Shown one piece after another: positions 7,712 to 14,696 of a DNA stretch of 18,739 bases; position 1 is the stretch's first letter; each line of letters begins with the position of its first letter. A model generated the notes under the pieces. The model had not been told where the DNA came from, ran no database searches, and saw only the letters and a program-made list of their open reading frames with translations. The translations under genes were made by a program, and so were the position numbers. Source of the DNA: Flavobacteriales bacterium (lineage in GTDB: Bacteria; Bacteroidota; Bacteroidia; Flavobacteriales_D; Crocinitomicaceae); the NCBI GenBank assembly GCA_947496835.1, contig CANMFV010000004.1, positions 1-18,739 on the forward strand. The letters run 5' to 3'.

Positions 7712-10033
7712 ATGAAATGGACCATACTTTTATTTCTCTGTGTTTCTAGTTTTTTTCTAAAGGCTCAGATTGGAATGGGTACATGGAAACTACATGTGTC
7801 AACCTCTAAAGCGATAGATGTTGTCGCCTCGGAAAATGAAGTTTTCACCGCATATGTTAACGGCATGTCGATTTATTCCATTGACACCGATGAACACCGT
7901 CTGTTAACAGCCTTAAATGGCTTGTCGGATATTGAAATTTCATGCCTGTATTACGATGAAATTGAACAAGCTGTTTACATTGGCTACACAAATGGGAACA
8001 TTGATAAGTATAAAAATGGGGTGGTAATTAATATACCTGCCATTAAACTAGCCCAACTTTCAGTATCTAAACGCATTAACCGTTTTGAACGAAATGGGGC
8101 ATACGTTTATGCAGCAAATGACTTCTCAATCGTGCAATTGGATGCATCCAAAAATGAAGTGAAAGAAACGTTTTATCCAACAAATTCCACTGAACGAATC
8201 GTTGATGTGGTCATCTATCAAGATTCAATTTATGCCTTAACACCGACACAACTTTTCAAAGGATTTCTTCCGAATCCAATTTTACCGGATTATTCTCAAT
8301 GGGTAAGAGACATTCGTCTTCCATATCAAACGGCGAATGATTACACAGAAATGGAATTATTTAACAACCGCATCGTCGTTTTAAAAAAATCTATTGATTA
8401 TGGAACTGATTCCGTTTACCGAATCAATTCTTCTGATTTAGAATTGGTAACAACCATGCCTTTTTCTGTTGAAATTAACTCAATCAATGTCGTAGACAAT
8501 TTCTTGTCCGTAAATATTGATGGGGTGATTAATTTATATAACGACAACCTTCAAATTCCCGAATCTTACGGTGCCGGAAATTTTAGTGTGTGGTTCTCTT
8601 CTTCCCGAACAGCAAGAAATCAAACAGGTTTATGGTCTGCTGACAGGAACGTTGGATTAGTCATGTATCCTACTGAATTCGCTTATAAAACCTACCCAAT
8701 CGAAGGGTCTAAAAACAACCAGTTTTATGCGATGGATGCGCAAAAAGGAAAGTTGGCGATAGCTTCAGGACGATTAAATGGTAATTCACCGGGATTCACC
8801 AGAAATGGAGTCCATTTTTTTCAAAATTCCAATTGGGATTTATTGAACGTTACGAATGTTTCTCAATGGCCCCAATCTGACCTGTGGGATTTTTTAGATG
8901 TGGCAATTAATCCAACTGATACATCCGAAGTTGCAATGAGTACCTATTCATTCCTTCCATTAACATTGATGAATGCGACAGATACTTTAGTCTTTACTGG
9001 TGCAAACTCTCCAATAAAGCCTGCAAGTATTGGAAATGGATGGAGCCTGGTGTCGGATGTATTGTTCGATACAAGAGGTAATTTGTGGGCTTTAAATGGC
9101 TATTCTGAAAAACCTTTGAACGTCCGTGAAAAATCGTCGGGTGCTTGGTATAGTTTCGACTGTGGACCGAATGGAAAGAATAAGTTTACAACCAAAATGA
9201 TTCAAGATTTCGATGAAATTATTTGGTTTGCTACCAAATCAGATGGCATCATTGGGTACCAGAACAATGGAACCATTTCTGACCCAAGTGATGATAAGTA
9301 CATTTCATTAGATGGTGGGGAATTCAGCGGGAATCTACCTTCAACAGCTGTTACTGCTTTAGCTGCAGATTTTGACGGTGAACTTTGGATTGGAACAGAA
9401 ACTGGTTTTGCTATTTTGTACAATGCTGCCGATGCATTTGACGCACAACCTGGAGATTATAACGCACAACAAATTAAGGTCAATTTTGAGGGAAATGGCG
9501 AATATGTACTTGGTAAAACGCACATCACTGATATAGAAGTTGATGGAGGGAATCGCAAGTGGGTGGCAACAGCAAATGGAGGAATAATCTTATTATCCGA
9601 GGATGGCTCTGAGATTCTTGAGCAATATACCACGGATAATTCTCCAATTATTTCCAATACGATATTTGATCTCCAATTGAATCATGAAACAGGCGAATTG
9701 TTCATTATAACAGATAAAGGACTTGTTTCGTATAGGACAAATGCAACATACGAAGACCCAGAATATTCTAATGTAGTTGTATTCCCTAATCCAGTAAAAC
9801 CGAATTATTTTGGACCTGTAACCATTCAGGGAATTCGCTATGATTCCGACGTGAAAGTAACAGATGTTGCTGGAAACCTTATTTACCGAACGACATCAAA
9901 TGGAGGAACGGCAACGTGGAACGTACAAAACCTAAACGGTGAAAAGGTTCCAACAGGCGTTTATTTCATTTGGACAGCTACTAATTTCGATGGAAGAGAT
10001 AAGAAAGTTGGTAAAGTCATGGTCATCCGCTAG
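7712..10033 (+). CDS. porZ: PorZ-like T9SS attachment-complex protein with type A sorting tail
   Basis: The 773-residue protein has a signal peptide (residues 1-18, ending LKA before Q). The segment starting GTWKLHVSTSKAIDVV, then ALNGLSDIEISCLYYD, IGYTNGNIDKY and KRINRFERNGAYVYAA, matches the N-terminal beta-propeller of PorZ. A second propeller region follows, with two-component-regulator-type blades such as FDTRGNLWALNGYS and ALAADFDGELWIGTETGFA. Residues 688-773 are a type A C-terminal domain starting VVVFPNPVKP. The length is very close to that of Porphyromonas gingivalis PorZ. There PorZ works with PorU, PorV and PorQ at the cell surface and is thought to supply A-LPS for cargo attachment. 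No other T9SS machinery gene is in the window, but cargo genes lie 5 kb downstream. Confidence 0.85.
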   Translation: MKWTILLFLCVSSFFLKAQIGMGTWKLHVSTSKAIDVVASENEVFTAYVNGMSIYSIDTDEHRLLTALNGLSDIEISCLYYDEIEQAVYIGYTNGNIDKYKNGVVINIPAIKLAQLSVSKRINRFERNGAYVYAANDFSIVQLDASKNEVKETFYPTNSTERIVDVVIYQDSIYALTPTQLFKGFLPNPILPDYSQWVRDIRLPYQTANDYTEMELFNNRIVVLKKSIDYGTDSVYRINSSDLELVTTMPFSVEINSINVVDNFLSVNIDGVINLYNDNLQIPESYGAGNFSVWFSSSRTARNQTGLWSADRNVGLVMYPTEFAYKTYPIEGSKNNQFYAMDAQKGKLAIASGRLNGNSPGFTRNGVHFFQNSNWDLLNVTNVSQWPQSDLWDFLDVAINPTDTSEVAMSTYSFLPLTLMNATDTLVFTGANSPIKPASIGNGWSLVSDVLFDTRGNLWALNGYSEKPLNVREKSSGAWYSFDCGPNGKNKFTTKMIQDFDEIIWFATKSDGIIGYQNNGTISDPSDDKYISLDGGEFSGNLPSTAVTALAADFDGELWIGTETGFAILYNAADAFDAQPGDYNAQQIKVNFEGNGEYVLGKTHITDIEVDGGNRKWVATANGGIILLSEDGSEILEQYTTDNSPIISNTIFDLQLNHETGELFIITDKGLVSYRTNATYEDPEYSNVVVFPNPVKPNYFGPVTIQGIRYDSDVKVTDVAGNLIYRTTSNGGTATWNVQNLNGEKVPTGVYFIWTATNFDGRDKKVGKVMVIR

Positions 10034-10052
10034 ACTTATTCCAAAACATCCT

Positions 10053-10060
10053 TATTTTTG
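10053..10060 (+). promoter_or_regulatory. -7 promoter box for the repeat protein-pnuC-kinase operon
   Basis: TATTTTTG is an exact match to TAnnTTTG and ends 12 bases before the ATG at 10073. No TTG is seen at the expected -33 distance, so support rests on one motif in AT-rich DNA. Confidence 0.4.
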
Positions 10061-10072
10061 ATAAAAAACATC

Positions 10073-10408
10073 ATGAAAAAAATCTTTTTCTCCTCTTTAG
10101 TTGTTCTGTTTACGCAACAAGTATTTTCCCAAAAAGTGTTCTCTGTTAATTATGCCAATCAGGCGGATGTAAAAGTGTATGTGGTGAAATATGAAAACCA
10201 AGCAGATCTGAAAGTCTTTAAAGTTAAATACGAAAACCAGGCTGGTGAAAATAATGGCAAATGGTTTTTTACGCAATATGAAAATCAAGCCAAAAAAACC
10301 ATCTTTTTTGTTCCCTATGAGAATCAGGCGGATTTAAAAATTTTCTTTGTGGATTATGAGAATCAAGCCGGATGGAGAAATGCTGCTAAAAAGCAACTTT
10401 TGTACTAA
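10073..10408 (+). CDS. Secreted YENQA-repeat protein (DUF6150-like)
   Basis: The start is placed at the ATG at 10073, giving 111 residues; an in-frame TTG at 10058 overlaps the likely promoter. Residues 1-19 are a signal peptide (ending VFS before QK). The mature protein is almost entirely six degenerate repeats, with cores YANQAD, YENQAD, YENQAG, YENQAK, YENQAD and YENQAG. Each core alternates with a short beta-like stretch such as LKVFKVK or KTIFFVP. This resembles the DUF6150 family as I recall it, for which I know no function. The protein is probably periplasmic or exposed. Its TAA is followed directly by the pnuC ATG with no spacer, so expression is very likely coupled to the transporter. 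No T9SS tail or lipobox is present. Confidence 0.75.
   Translation: MKKIFFSSLVVLFTQQVFSQKVFSVNYANQADVKVYVVKYENQADLKVFKVKYENQAGENNGKWFFTQYENQAKKTIFFVPYENQADLKIFFVDYENQAGWRNAAKKQLLY
10136..10372 (+). repeat. Six in-frame coding repeats (YxNQA units)
   Basis: The DNA encoding tyrosine-x-asparagine-glutamine-alanine recurs six times, for example as tatgccaatcaggcg, tatgaaaaccaagca and tatgagaatcaggcg. Most units are 36-39 bases apart, with one longer insert around 10243-10270. Copies differ mainly at third codon positions, so the repeat is old and held by protein-level selection. Confidence 0.8.
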
Positions 10409-10981
10409 ATGACAACTATCGACCTGCTTCTAGAGTGGACAGCTGCTGCAACTGGCGCTGGATACCTCTTTCTAGTAGCAAAAAAGAACAAATGGGCCTG
10501 GTTATCTGGTGGAATTAGTTCTTTACTGTATATTTTTGTTTTTTATCAGTCCAATTTATATGCACAAGCGATTTTGTCTTTCGCATATGTTCTGTTGAGC
10601 ATTTTCGCTTTTTGGTCTTGGAACCGAGAAGGGGAAATAGCCTTGGTCTCCTGGAAGCTAAGAAACCACTTATTTGCAATACAAATCATTCTTCTAATCA
10701 GTGGATTTATTGCCTGGTTAAAACTAGAATCGTTTCATGATTTTGCCGAAAAAGAAACATTTGTGTTTGATGTGATTATTGCCTTATTTTCTCTTTTTGC
10801 TACCATTCTTGGTGTATTAAAGGAAAAATCAAATTGGATCTATTGGTTATTCATTAACCTAGCTTGTATCATGTTGTACCTGAATGCAGCATTATACGCA
10901 ACAACCATACTTTATGCTGCTTATTTCCTTCTTGGTATTTATGGGCTTCGCGAGTGGAACAAAAAACCGATTGCATCATGA
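10409..10981 (+). CDS. pnuC: PnuC-family nicotinamide riboside transporter
   Basis: The 190-residue protein has about seven membrane segments and the PnuC pattern: an early aromatic/glycine stretch (GAGYLFLVAKKNKWAWLSGG), YQSNLYAQAILSFAYVLLS and FAFWSWNREGE, and repeats of this pattern in the C-terminal half (LYATTILYAAYFLLGIYG, LREWNK). PnuC carriers bring nicotinamide riboside across the inner membrane by facilitated diffusion, and phosphorylation inside traps it. The next gene is a matching kinase whose ATG overlaps this gene's TGA (ATGA), which strongly supports the assignment. The upstream repeat-protein stop directly abuts this ATG. No riboswitch is apparent. Confidence 0.92.
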   Translation: MTTIDLLLEWTAAATGAGYLFLVAKKNKWAWLSGGISSLLYIFVFYQSNLYAQAILSFAYVLLSIFAFWSWNREGEIALVSWKLRNHLFAIQIILLISGFIAWLKLESFHDFAEKETFVFDVIIALFSLFATILGVLKEKSNWIYWLFINLACIMLYLNAALYATTILYAAYFLLGIYGLREWNKKPIAS

Positions 10982-11475
10982 GAATCGCCTTCACCGGTCC
11001 AGAATCTTGCGGGAAATCTACCTTGGCTAAATGGGTTTCGGAAAAGTATAATTTACTATTAAGTGAGGAGTTTGCCAGAGAATTTTTAGCACAAAAAGAA
11101 ACATATATCCAAGATGATTTAGACATCATAACCTCTGGACAACTCTTAGATTGGAAGAAAAAAGGAACGCAATTCGTTGCTGACACTGAAATAACCGTGC
11201 TAAAAGTCTGGTCTGAATATCGTTTCAAAAACACATCACATGTAATTCTTGAAGCGCACAAAAATCAAGTGTTTGATCATTATTTTCTTTGTGCTCCGGA
11301 TATTCCATGGGAAGAAGATCCATTAAGAGAGAATCCCTTAAATCGTGAGGAATTATTTTTGATGTATGAGCAGGAAATAATCCAGCATAATTGGCCTTTT
11401 ACCATTTTGAAAGGTTCTCTTGAAGAACGTCAGAAAGAAGTAAATTTCATACTACAAGATCTGCTTAATCATTAA
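10978..11475 (+). CDS. NadR-type nicotinamide riboside kinase (P-loop)
   Basis: The 165-residue protein starts at the ATG at 10978, giving MRIAFTGPESCGKST directly; a longer open frame upstream lies inside pnuC in another frame and is not credible. The Walker A loop is GPESCGKST (7-15), followed by SEEFAREFL (residues 29-37), DDLDIITSGQ and the acidic VADTEIT (D69), all matching the ribosylnicotinamide kinase domain of NadR. The enzyme phosphorylates nicotinamide riboside to NMN using ATP. The NMN adenylyltransferase and DNA-binding parts of full NadR are absent, so this is a stand-alone kinase. It overlaps pnuC by four bases and is probably translationally coupled to it. Confidence 0.9.
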   Translation: MRIAFTGPESCGKSTLAKWVSEKYNLLLSEEFAREFLAQKETYIQDDLDIITSGQLLDWKKKGTQFVADTEITVLKVWSEYRFKNTSHVILEAHKNQVFDHYFLCAPDIPWEEDPLRENPLNREELFLMYEQEIIQHNWPFTILKGSLEERQKEVNFILQDLLNH

Positions 11476-11480
11476 CTTTG
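11473..11480 (+). promoter_or_regulatory. -7 promoter box for the SCO1 gene
   Basis: TAACTTTG matches TAnnTTTG exactly. Its first three bases are the kinase gene's TAA stop codon, and only four bases separate it from the ATG at 11485. Transcription from it would start at or next to the ATG, giving a leaderless mRNA. No -33 TTG is seen. Confidence 0.45.
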
Positions 11481-11484
11481 TTGC

Positions 11485-12075
11485 ATGAAACGCATTTTCT
11501 TTTTAGGCTTACTTTTACTTGTTTGTATTCCAATTGCATACTATTTCACAAGTTCAAAAAAGGATAAACCGTTGCCCATCATCAATCCTATTGATGTGAA
11601 TGAAGAAATGGTCGATCCGGAATTACTTCGCTTGGGTTTTGGACACCAGATTGGATCCTTTTCCTTTCAAAATCAAGATGGAAATACCATTTCTACACAA
11701 GAGATGAAAGGAAAAATAGCGGTTGTAGAATATTTCTTCACCACCTGCAAGAGCATTTGCCCCATCATGAACCAGCAAATGCAACGTGTTAATGTGGCTT
11801 TTAAAGGGGATAAGGACGTTCAAATTTTCAGTTTTACAGTGGATCCTGAAACAGATGATGTAGCGCAAATGAAAAAATATGCAAATAGTCATCAAGCTAC
11901 TTCTGGAAAATGGCATTTTTTAACAGGTAAAAAAGAGGACCTGTACGCACTAGCACGTAAATCCTTTTTTGTCCTTAAACCAGCCGAGGCGCAAAACCTT
12001 GGGGATGCGGGTAGTGATTTTATTCACACGAATAATTTTGTTTTGGTGGATAAACAATTAAGAATCCGCGGATAA
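11485..12075 (+). CDS. SCO1/SenC copper chaperone, truncated by an in-frame TAA
   Basis: The visible frame encodes 196 residues. Residues 4-22 form an N-terminal membrane anchor. A thioredoxin-like domain follows with the SCO copper-binding motif CKSIC (C88, C92) in VVEYFFTTCKSIC, SFTVDPETDD, and the third copper ligand histidine H181 in DFIHTNNFVLVDK. SCO proteins deliver copper to the CuA site of cytochrome c oxidase on the periplasmic side. The frame ends QLRIRG then TAA, where the family usually continues YYDGT. The same frame goes on after the TAA for 22 family-like codons (see 12076-12144). A single-base change from a tyrosine codon would explain this. Copper ligands are intact, so partial function is possible. 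Confidence 0.85.
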   Translation: MKRIFFLGLLLLVCIPIAYYFTSSKKDKPLPIINPIDVNEEMVDPELLRLGFGHQIGSFSFQNQDGNTISTQEMKGKIAVVEYFFTTCKSICPIMNQQMQRVNVAFKGDKDVQIFSFTVDPETDDVAQMKKYANSHQATSGKWHFLTGKKEDLYALARKSFFVLKPAEAQNLGDAGSDFIHTNNFVLVDKQLRIRG

Positions 12076-12144
12076 TATGATGGAACTTCTGTAAAAGAGG
12101 TAAATCAGCTCATTTCAGACATCAAACGCTTGCAAAAAGAGTGA
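12076..12144 (+). pseudogene. Orphaned 3' end of the SCO1 gene after the nonsense codon
   Basis: In the same frame as the SCO1 gene, 22 codons read YDGTSVKEVNQLISDIKRLQ plus KE and then TGA at 12142-12144. This matches the C-terminal helix expected in SCO proteins after the RGYYDGT turn. The stretch has no start codon of its own. It is best seen as the lost end of the upstream gene, through mutation or a sequencing or assembly error. Confidence 0.8.
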
Positions 12145-12171
12145 TTGAAAGGAATACCGAACACTTTTCTC

Positions 12172-12179
12172 TATCTTTG
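12172..12179 (+). promoter_or_regulatory. -7 promoter box for the rluB-to-pth operon
   Basis: TATCTTTG is an exact match to TAnnTTTG and ends 8 bases before the ATG at 12188. A TTG at 12145-12147 lies 24 bases upstream of the box, slightly long for a -33 element. The predicted leader is only a few bases. Confidence 0.55.
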
Positions 12180-12187
12180 CTTGAATT

Positions 12188-13126
12188 ATGAGAAATACAC
12201 GCGGAACATCGAGAGGAAATCAATCAACGGATAAACGACCGGCTGCGGCTGGTAGAAAGCCCGTTGCATCCAAACGACCAGCAACAGACAAAAAAACATC
12301 AACGGATAAAAAGAGTCCAACGGATAAAAAAACAGTCACAGATCGTGACAAACGGAAATACATTGACTATAAAATCAAAGTAAAAAAAGGCGATCCTTTG
12401 CCTTCTTTTAATGAAGACCAAGTTCGATTGAACAAATATTTGTCTAATGCGGGCATTTGTTCAAGAAGAGAAGCAGATGTTCTCATTCAAACAGGAGTTG
12501 TTTCCGTGAACGGAAAAATTGTTACAGAATTAGGATACAAAATTGCTCCGGAAGATGTCATTCAATACGATGGCGAAACAATCAATGCGGAAACAAAACG
12601 CTATGTTTTGTTAAATAAACCAAAGGGATTCATCACGACAATGGATGATCCAAGAGGACGTAAAACGGTTATGACTTTGGTGAAAAAAGCATGCCGTGAA
12701 CGCATTTATCCAGTTGGACGCCTAGACCGTGAAACCACAGGATTACTCTTGTTTACAAACGATGGTGATATGGCAAAGAAATTGACACATCCCCGTTATC
12801 AAGCAAAGAAAATTTACCATGTTGAGTTAAATAAATCAGTGACCAAAGAAGACATGGAAAAACTGATGCATGGAATTGATTTGGAAGACGGTAAAGCACG
12901 AGTAGATGAGGTTTCTTATATTGAGAATGGAAATTCTACCGAAGTTGGCGTAGAAATCCATTCTGGAAAAAACCGAATTGTACGTAGACTTTTTGAAGCC
13001 TTGGGATACGTCGTGGTGAAATTAGACCGCGTTCAATTTGCTGGATTAACGAAAAAAGACCTCCCTCGTGGATTTTATAGACACTTAACTGAGCAGGAAG
13101 TTTCTTTCTTAAAAATGACCAAATAA
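12188..13126 (+). CDS. RluB/RsuA-family pseudouridine synthase with basic N-terminal extension
   Basis: The 312-residue protein has an S4 RNA-binding domain from about residue 79 (VRLNKYLSNAGICSRREAD). The pseudouridine synthase domain starts at RYVLLNKPKGFITTMDDP and holds the catalytic motif GRLDRETTGLLLF, with Asp180 as nucleophile. GKNRIVRRLFEALGY near the C-terminus is also typical. RluB modifies 23S rRNA near U2605 and RsuA modifies 16S rRNA; the sequence type favours RluB, but the target is inferred. About 60 N-terminal residues are a lysine- and arginine-rich low-complexity tail with TDKK repeats, absent from enterobacterial forms. The stop overlaps the next gene's ATG by one base (TAATG). 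Confidence 0.9.
   Translation: MRNTRGTSRGNQSTDKRPAAAGRKPVASKRPATDKKTSTDKKSPTDKKTVTDRDKRKYIDYKIKVKKGDPLPSFNEDQVRLNKYLSNAGICSRREADVLIQTGVVSVNGKIVTELGYKIAPEDVIQYDGETINAETKRYVLLNKPKGFITTMDDPRGRKTVMTLVKKACRERIYPVGRLDRETTGLLLFTNDGDMAKKLTHPRYQAKKIYHVELNKSVTKEDMEKLMHGIDLEDGKARVDEVSYIENGNSTEVGVEIHSGKNRIVRRLFEALGYVVVKLDRVQFAGLTKKDLPRGFYRHLTEQEVSFLKMTK
12284..12355 (+). repeat. 18-bp coding tandem repeat (TDKKxx units)
   Basis: Three 18-base units (12284-12301, 12302-12319, 12320-12337) and a fourth degenerate one (12338-12355) encode TDKKTS, TDKKSP, TDKKTV and TDRDKR in the N-terminal tail of the pseudouridine synthase. An isolated related STDKR lies earlier at residues 13-17. Being in frame, copy-number change would not disrupt the gene. 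Confidence 0.8.
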
Positions 13127-13827
13127 TGAAACGCTTCGGAATATACTTAGCACTTTTCTCCATTGTTTTTTTTGGAATAAATGCTTGTTCTAATTCTACA
13201 GAATACACGTCCAAGAATCCAAATGCGGCATATTTTTACCCGCTTGACACGATTCCAAAAATTTACCTTTATAGAGACATAAATGGTGGACTTGAAGAAG
13301 AATTCCACCGTATTTATGCCTTGAAGGACAATGAAGGTGAACACGTGATTGTTGAGGTTTATGCCAGCGATGGTAGAATTCGCGAGGCATATAACTACAA
13401 CATCGACTCCTTGAATCTGCAAGACTATATGGTGGTGGATATTCAACAGGAAAAAGAAAAAGCACTACTTTATAAGGATAAATTGTTCCCGATGAACTTA
13501 AACGAGCACACGTGGTTTGCTGCTAAATTCCGTGGTATTACAGATTCAACAGTTATGCTGAGCGAGGTGAAACGACGTTTTAAACAAAACAAGAAACACA
13601 CCGTCATGGATGATGGAAATATAGCGACTCTTGTATTTAATGATGAAGTAAAATTGACCGTTTTAAATCCGTTTACCAAAAAGGAGCAAGCGAATAGTGC
13701 AAAGAGAATTTCATACTTTGCAGAAGGTTTTGGCTTGGTAGAATGGCATAGTATAAGCAAAAGCACGCATTTCAAACTTGAACAGGTATTGAGTCAAGAA
13801 GAATGGATAAAAATGATAGCACGATGA
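13126..13827 (+). CDS. Putative lipoprotein of unknown function (233 aa)
   Basis: I do not recognise a family. The N-terminus is a lipoprotein signal, with a basic start (MKR), a hydrophobic run and INAC, giving a lipidated cysteine at residue 21. The mature part is a mixed alpha/beta-looking globular domain with several aromatic and charged stretches, for example IPKIYLYRDINGGLEEEF and AAKFRGITDSTVMLSEVKRR, and no transmembrane helix. It overlaps the rluB-type gene by one base and the following outer-membrane protein gene by four (ATGA). The three, plus pth, therefore look like one transcript. An envelope role is inferred from the signal and the outer-membrane neighbour. Confidence 0.75.
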   Translation: MKRFGIYLALFSIVFFGINACSNSTEYTSKNPNAAYFYPLDTIPKIYLYRDINGGLEEEFHRIYALKDNEGEHVIVEVYASDGRIREAYNYNIDSLNLQDYMVVDIQQEKEKALLYKDKLFPMNLNEHTWFAAKFRGITDSTVMLSEVKRRFKQNKKHTVMDDGNIATLVFNDEVKLTVLNPFTKKEQANSAKRISYFAEGFGLVEWHSISKSTHFKLEQVLSQEEWIKMIAR

Positions 13828-14693
13828 AAAATATTCTCCTCTTATTCATGGTGATGTTAATTTCAACATCATGGTCACAACAAACAAGTAAAAATAATAA
13901 ACGTTCAACGGCAAAAGGCTCTATGTTTTTTTATTGGGGATATAACCGAAGTGCATATTCCAAAAGTAATTTGCGCTTCATTGGTCCAGGTTATGACTTC
14001 ACTTTGAAAGGGGTGCAAGCGAAAGATCGACCATCTGAGGATATCAAAACCTATGTTAGTTTAACCGATTTCACTGTACCACAATTCAACTTCAGAATCG
14101 GCTACAATATCAAAAAAAATTGGGCATTATCATTGGGATATGACCACATGAAGTACGTAATGAAGGCTGGCCCAACCTATTTCCTTAATGGAACCATTAA
14201 TCCTGGAATTGATCCTGTAACGAATTGGTCAGGAACGTACAATAATGAACCAGTTGTAACAAATGGTGATACGTTTCATTATGAAAACACCAACGGTTTA
14301 AATTACATTCATGCCGACATTTCCAATGTCTTTAAAGTATATCAATCAGATAAAGGACACGTTGCTTTAACCACTTTATGGGGCTTTGGTGCAGGACCAG
14401 TGTTGTCTTTTAATGACTTTACTTTTGCAGGTCAAAAAAACATGGCAACGGTTTCTATATCAGGATTTGGAGTTTCTGCACATGCAGGGTTACGAGCGGA
14501 ATTTTTCAGAAGAGTATTTATTCAAACAAATTTAACAGCCGGCTTTATTGATCAAGTTCGCGTGAAAACAAGACCAAATGATTATGATTCTCATGCAAAG
14601 CAGGTATTTGTTTATAGTGAGGGAAATATCGTTATTGGAGCTTTATTCTACTTGAATAAAGGCGATAAATGTGGAACCTGTCCATTTCAATAA
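13824..14693 (+). CDS. Outer-membrane beta-barrel protein
   Basis: The start is placed at the ATG at 13824, overlapping the upstream stop by four bases. It is followed directly by a signal peptide (MKNILLLFMVMLISTSWS before QQ). An upstream in-frame ATG at 13803 would put polar residues before the signal. The 289-residue protein shows alternating, glycine- and aromatic-rich strands, such as FNFRIGYNIKKNWALSLGYDH and SGFGVSAHAGLRAEFFRRVF, typical of outer-membrane barrels of about eight strands in Bacteroidota. The end is unusual: after the last strand (GNIVIGALFYLNKG) comes a short tail with CGTC and PFQ rather than a terminal aromatic. The role is unknown. It may work with the lipoprotein encoded just upstream. 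Confidence 0.75.
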   Translation: MKNILLLFMVMLISTSWSQQTSKNNKRSTAKGSMFFYWGYNRSAYSKSNLRFIGPGYDFTLKGVQAKDRPSEDIKTYVSLTDFTVPQFNFRIGYNIKKNWALSLGYDHMKYVMKAGPTYFLNGTINPGIDPVTNWSGTYNNEPVVTNGDTFHYENTNGLNYIHADISNVFKVYQSDKGHVALTTLWGFGAGPVLSFNDFTFAGQKNMATVSISGFGVSAHAGLRAEFFRRVFIQTNLTAGFIDQVRVKTRPNDYDSHAKQVFVYSEGNIVIGALFYLNKGDKCGTCPFQ

Positions 14694-14696
14694 GCA

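Noticed and set aside
10136..10372. The short repeats in the 10.1-10.4 kb gene considered as a CRISPR-like array.
   Set aside because: Spacing, in-frame structure and third-position variation show a protein repeat. The repeats are not identical and there are no unique spacers of constant length.
10864..10977. An upstream extension of the nicotinamide riboside kinase frame.
   Set aside because: It lies inside pnuC in another frame. The ATG at 10978 gives the exact kinase N-terminus and a standard ATGA overlap.
10869..11261. A 130-codon minus-strand open frame across pnuC and the kinase gene.
   Set aside because: Both plus-strand genes are confidently identified, and the antisense product shows no recognisable signal or domain.
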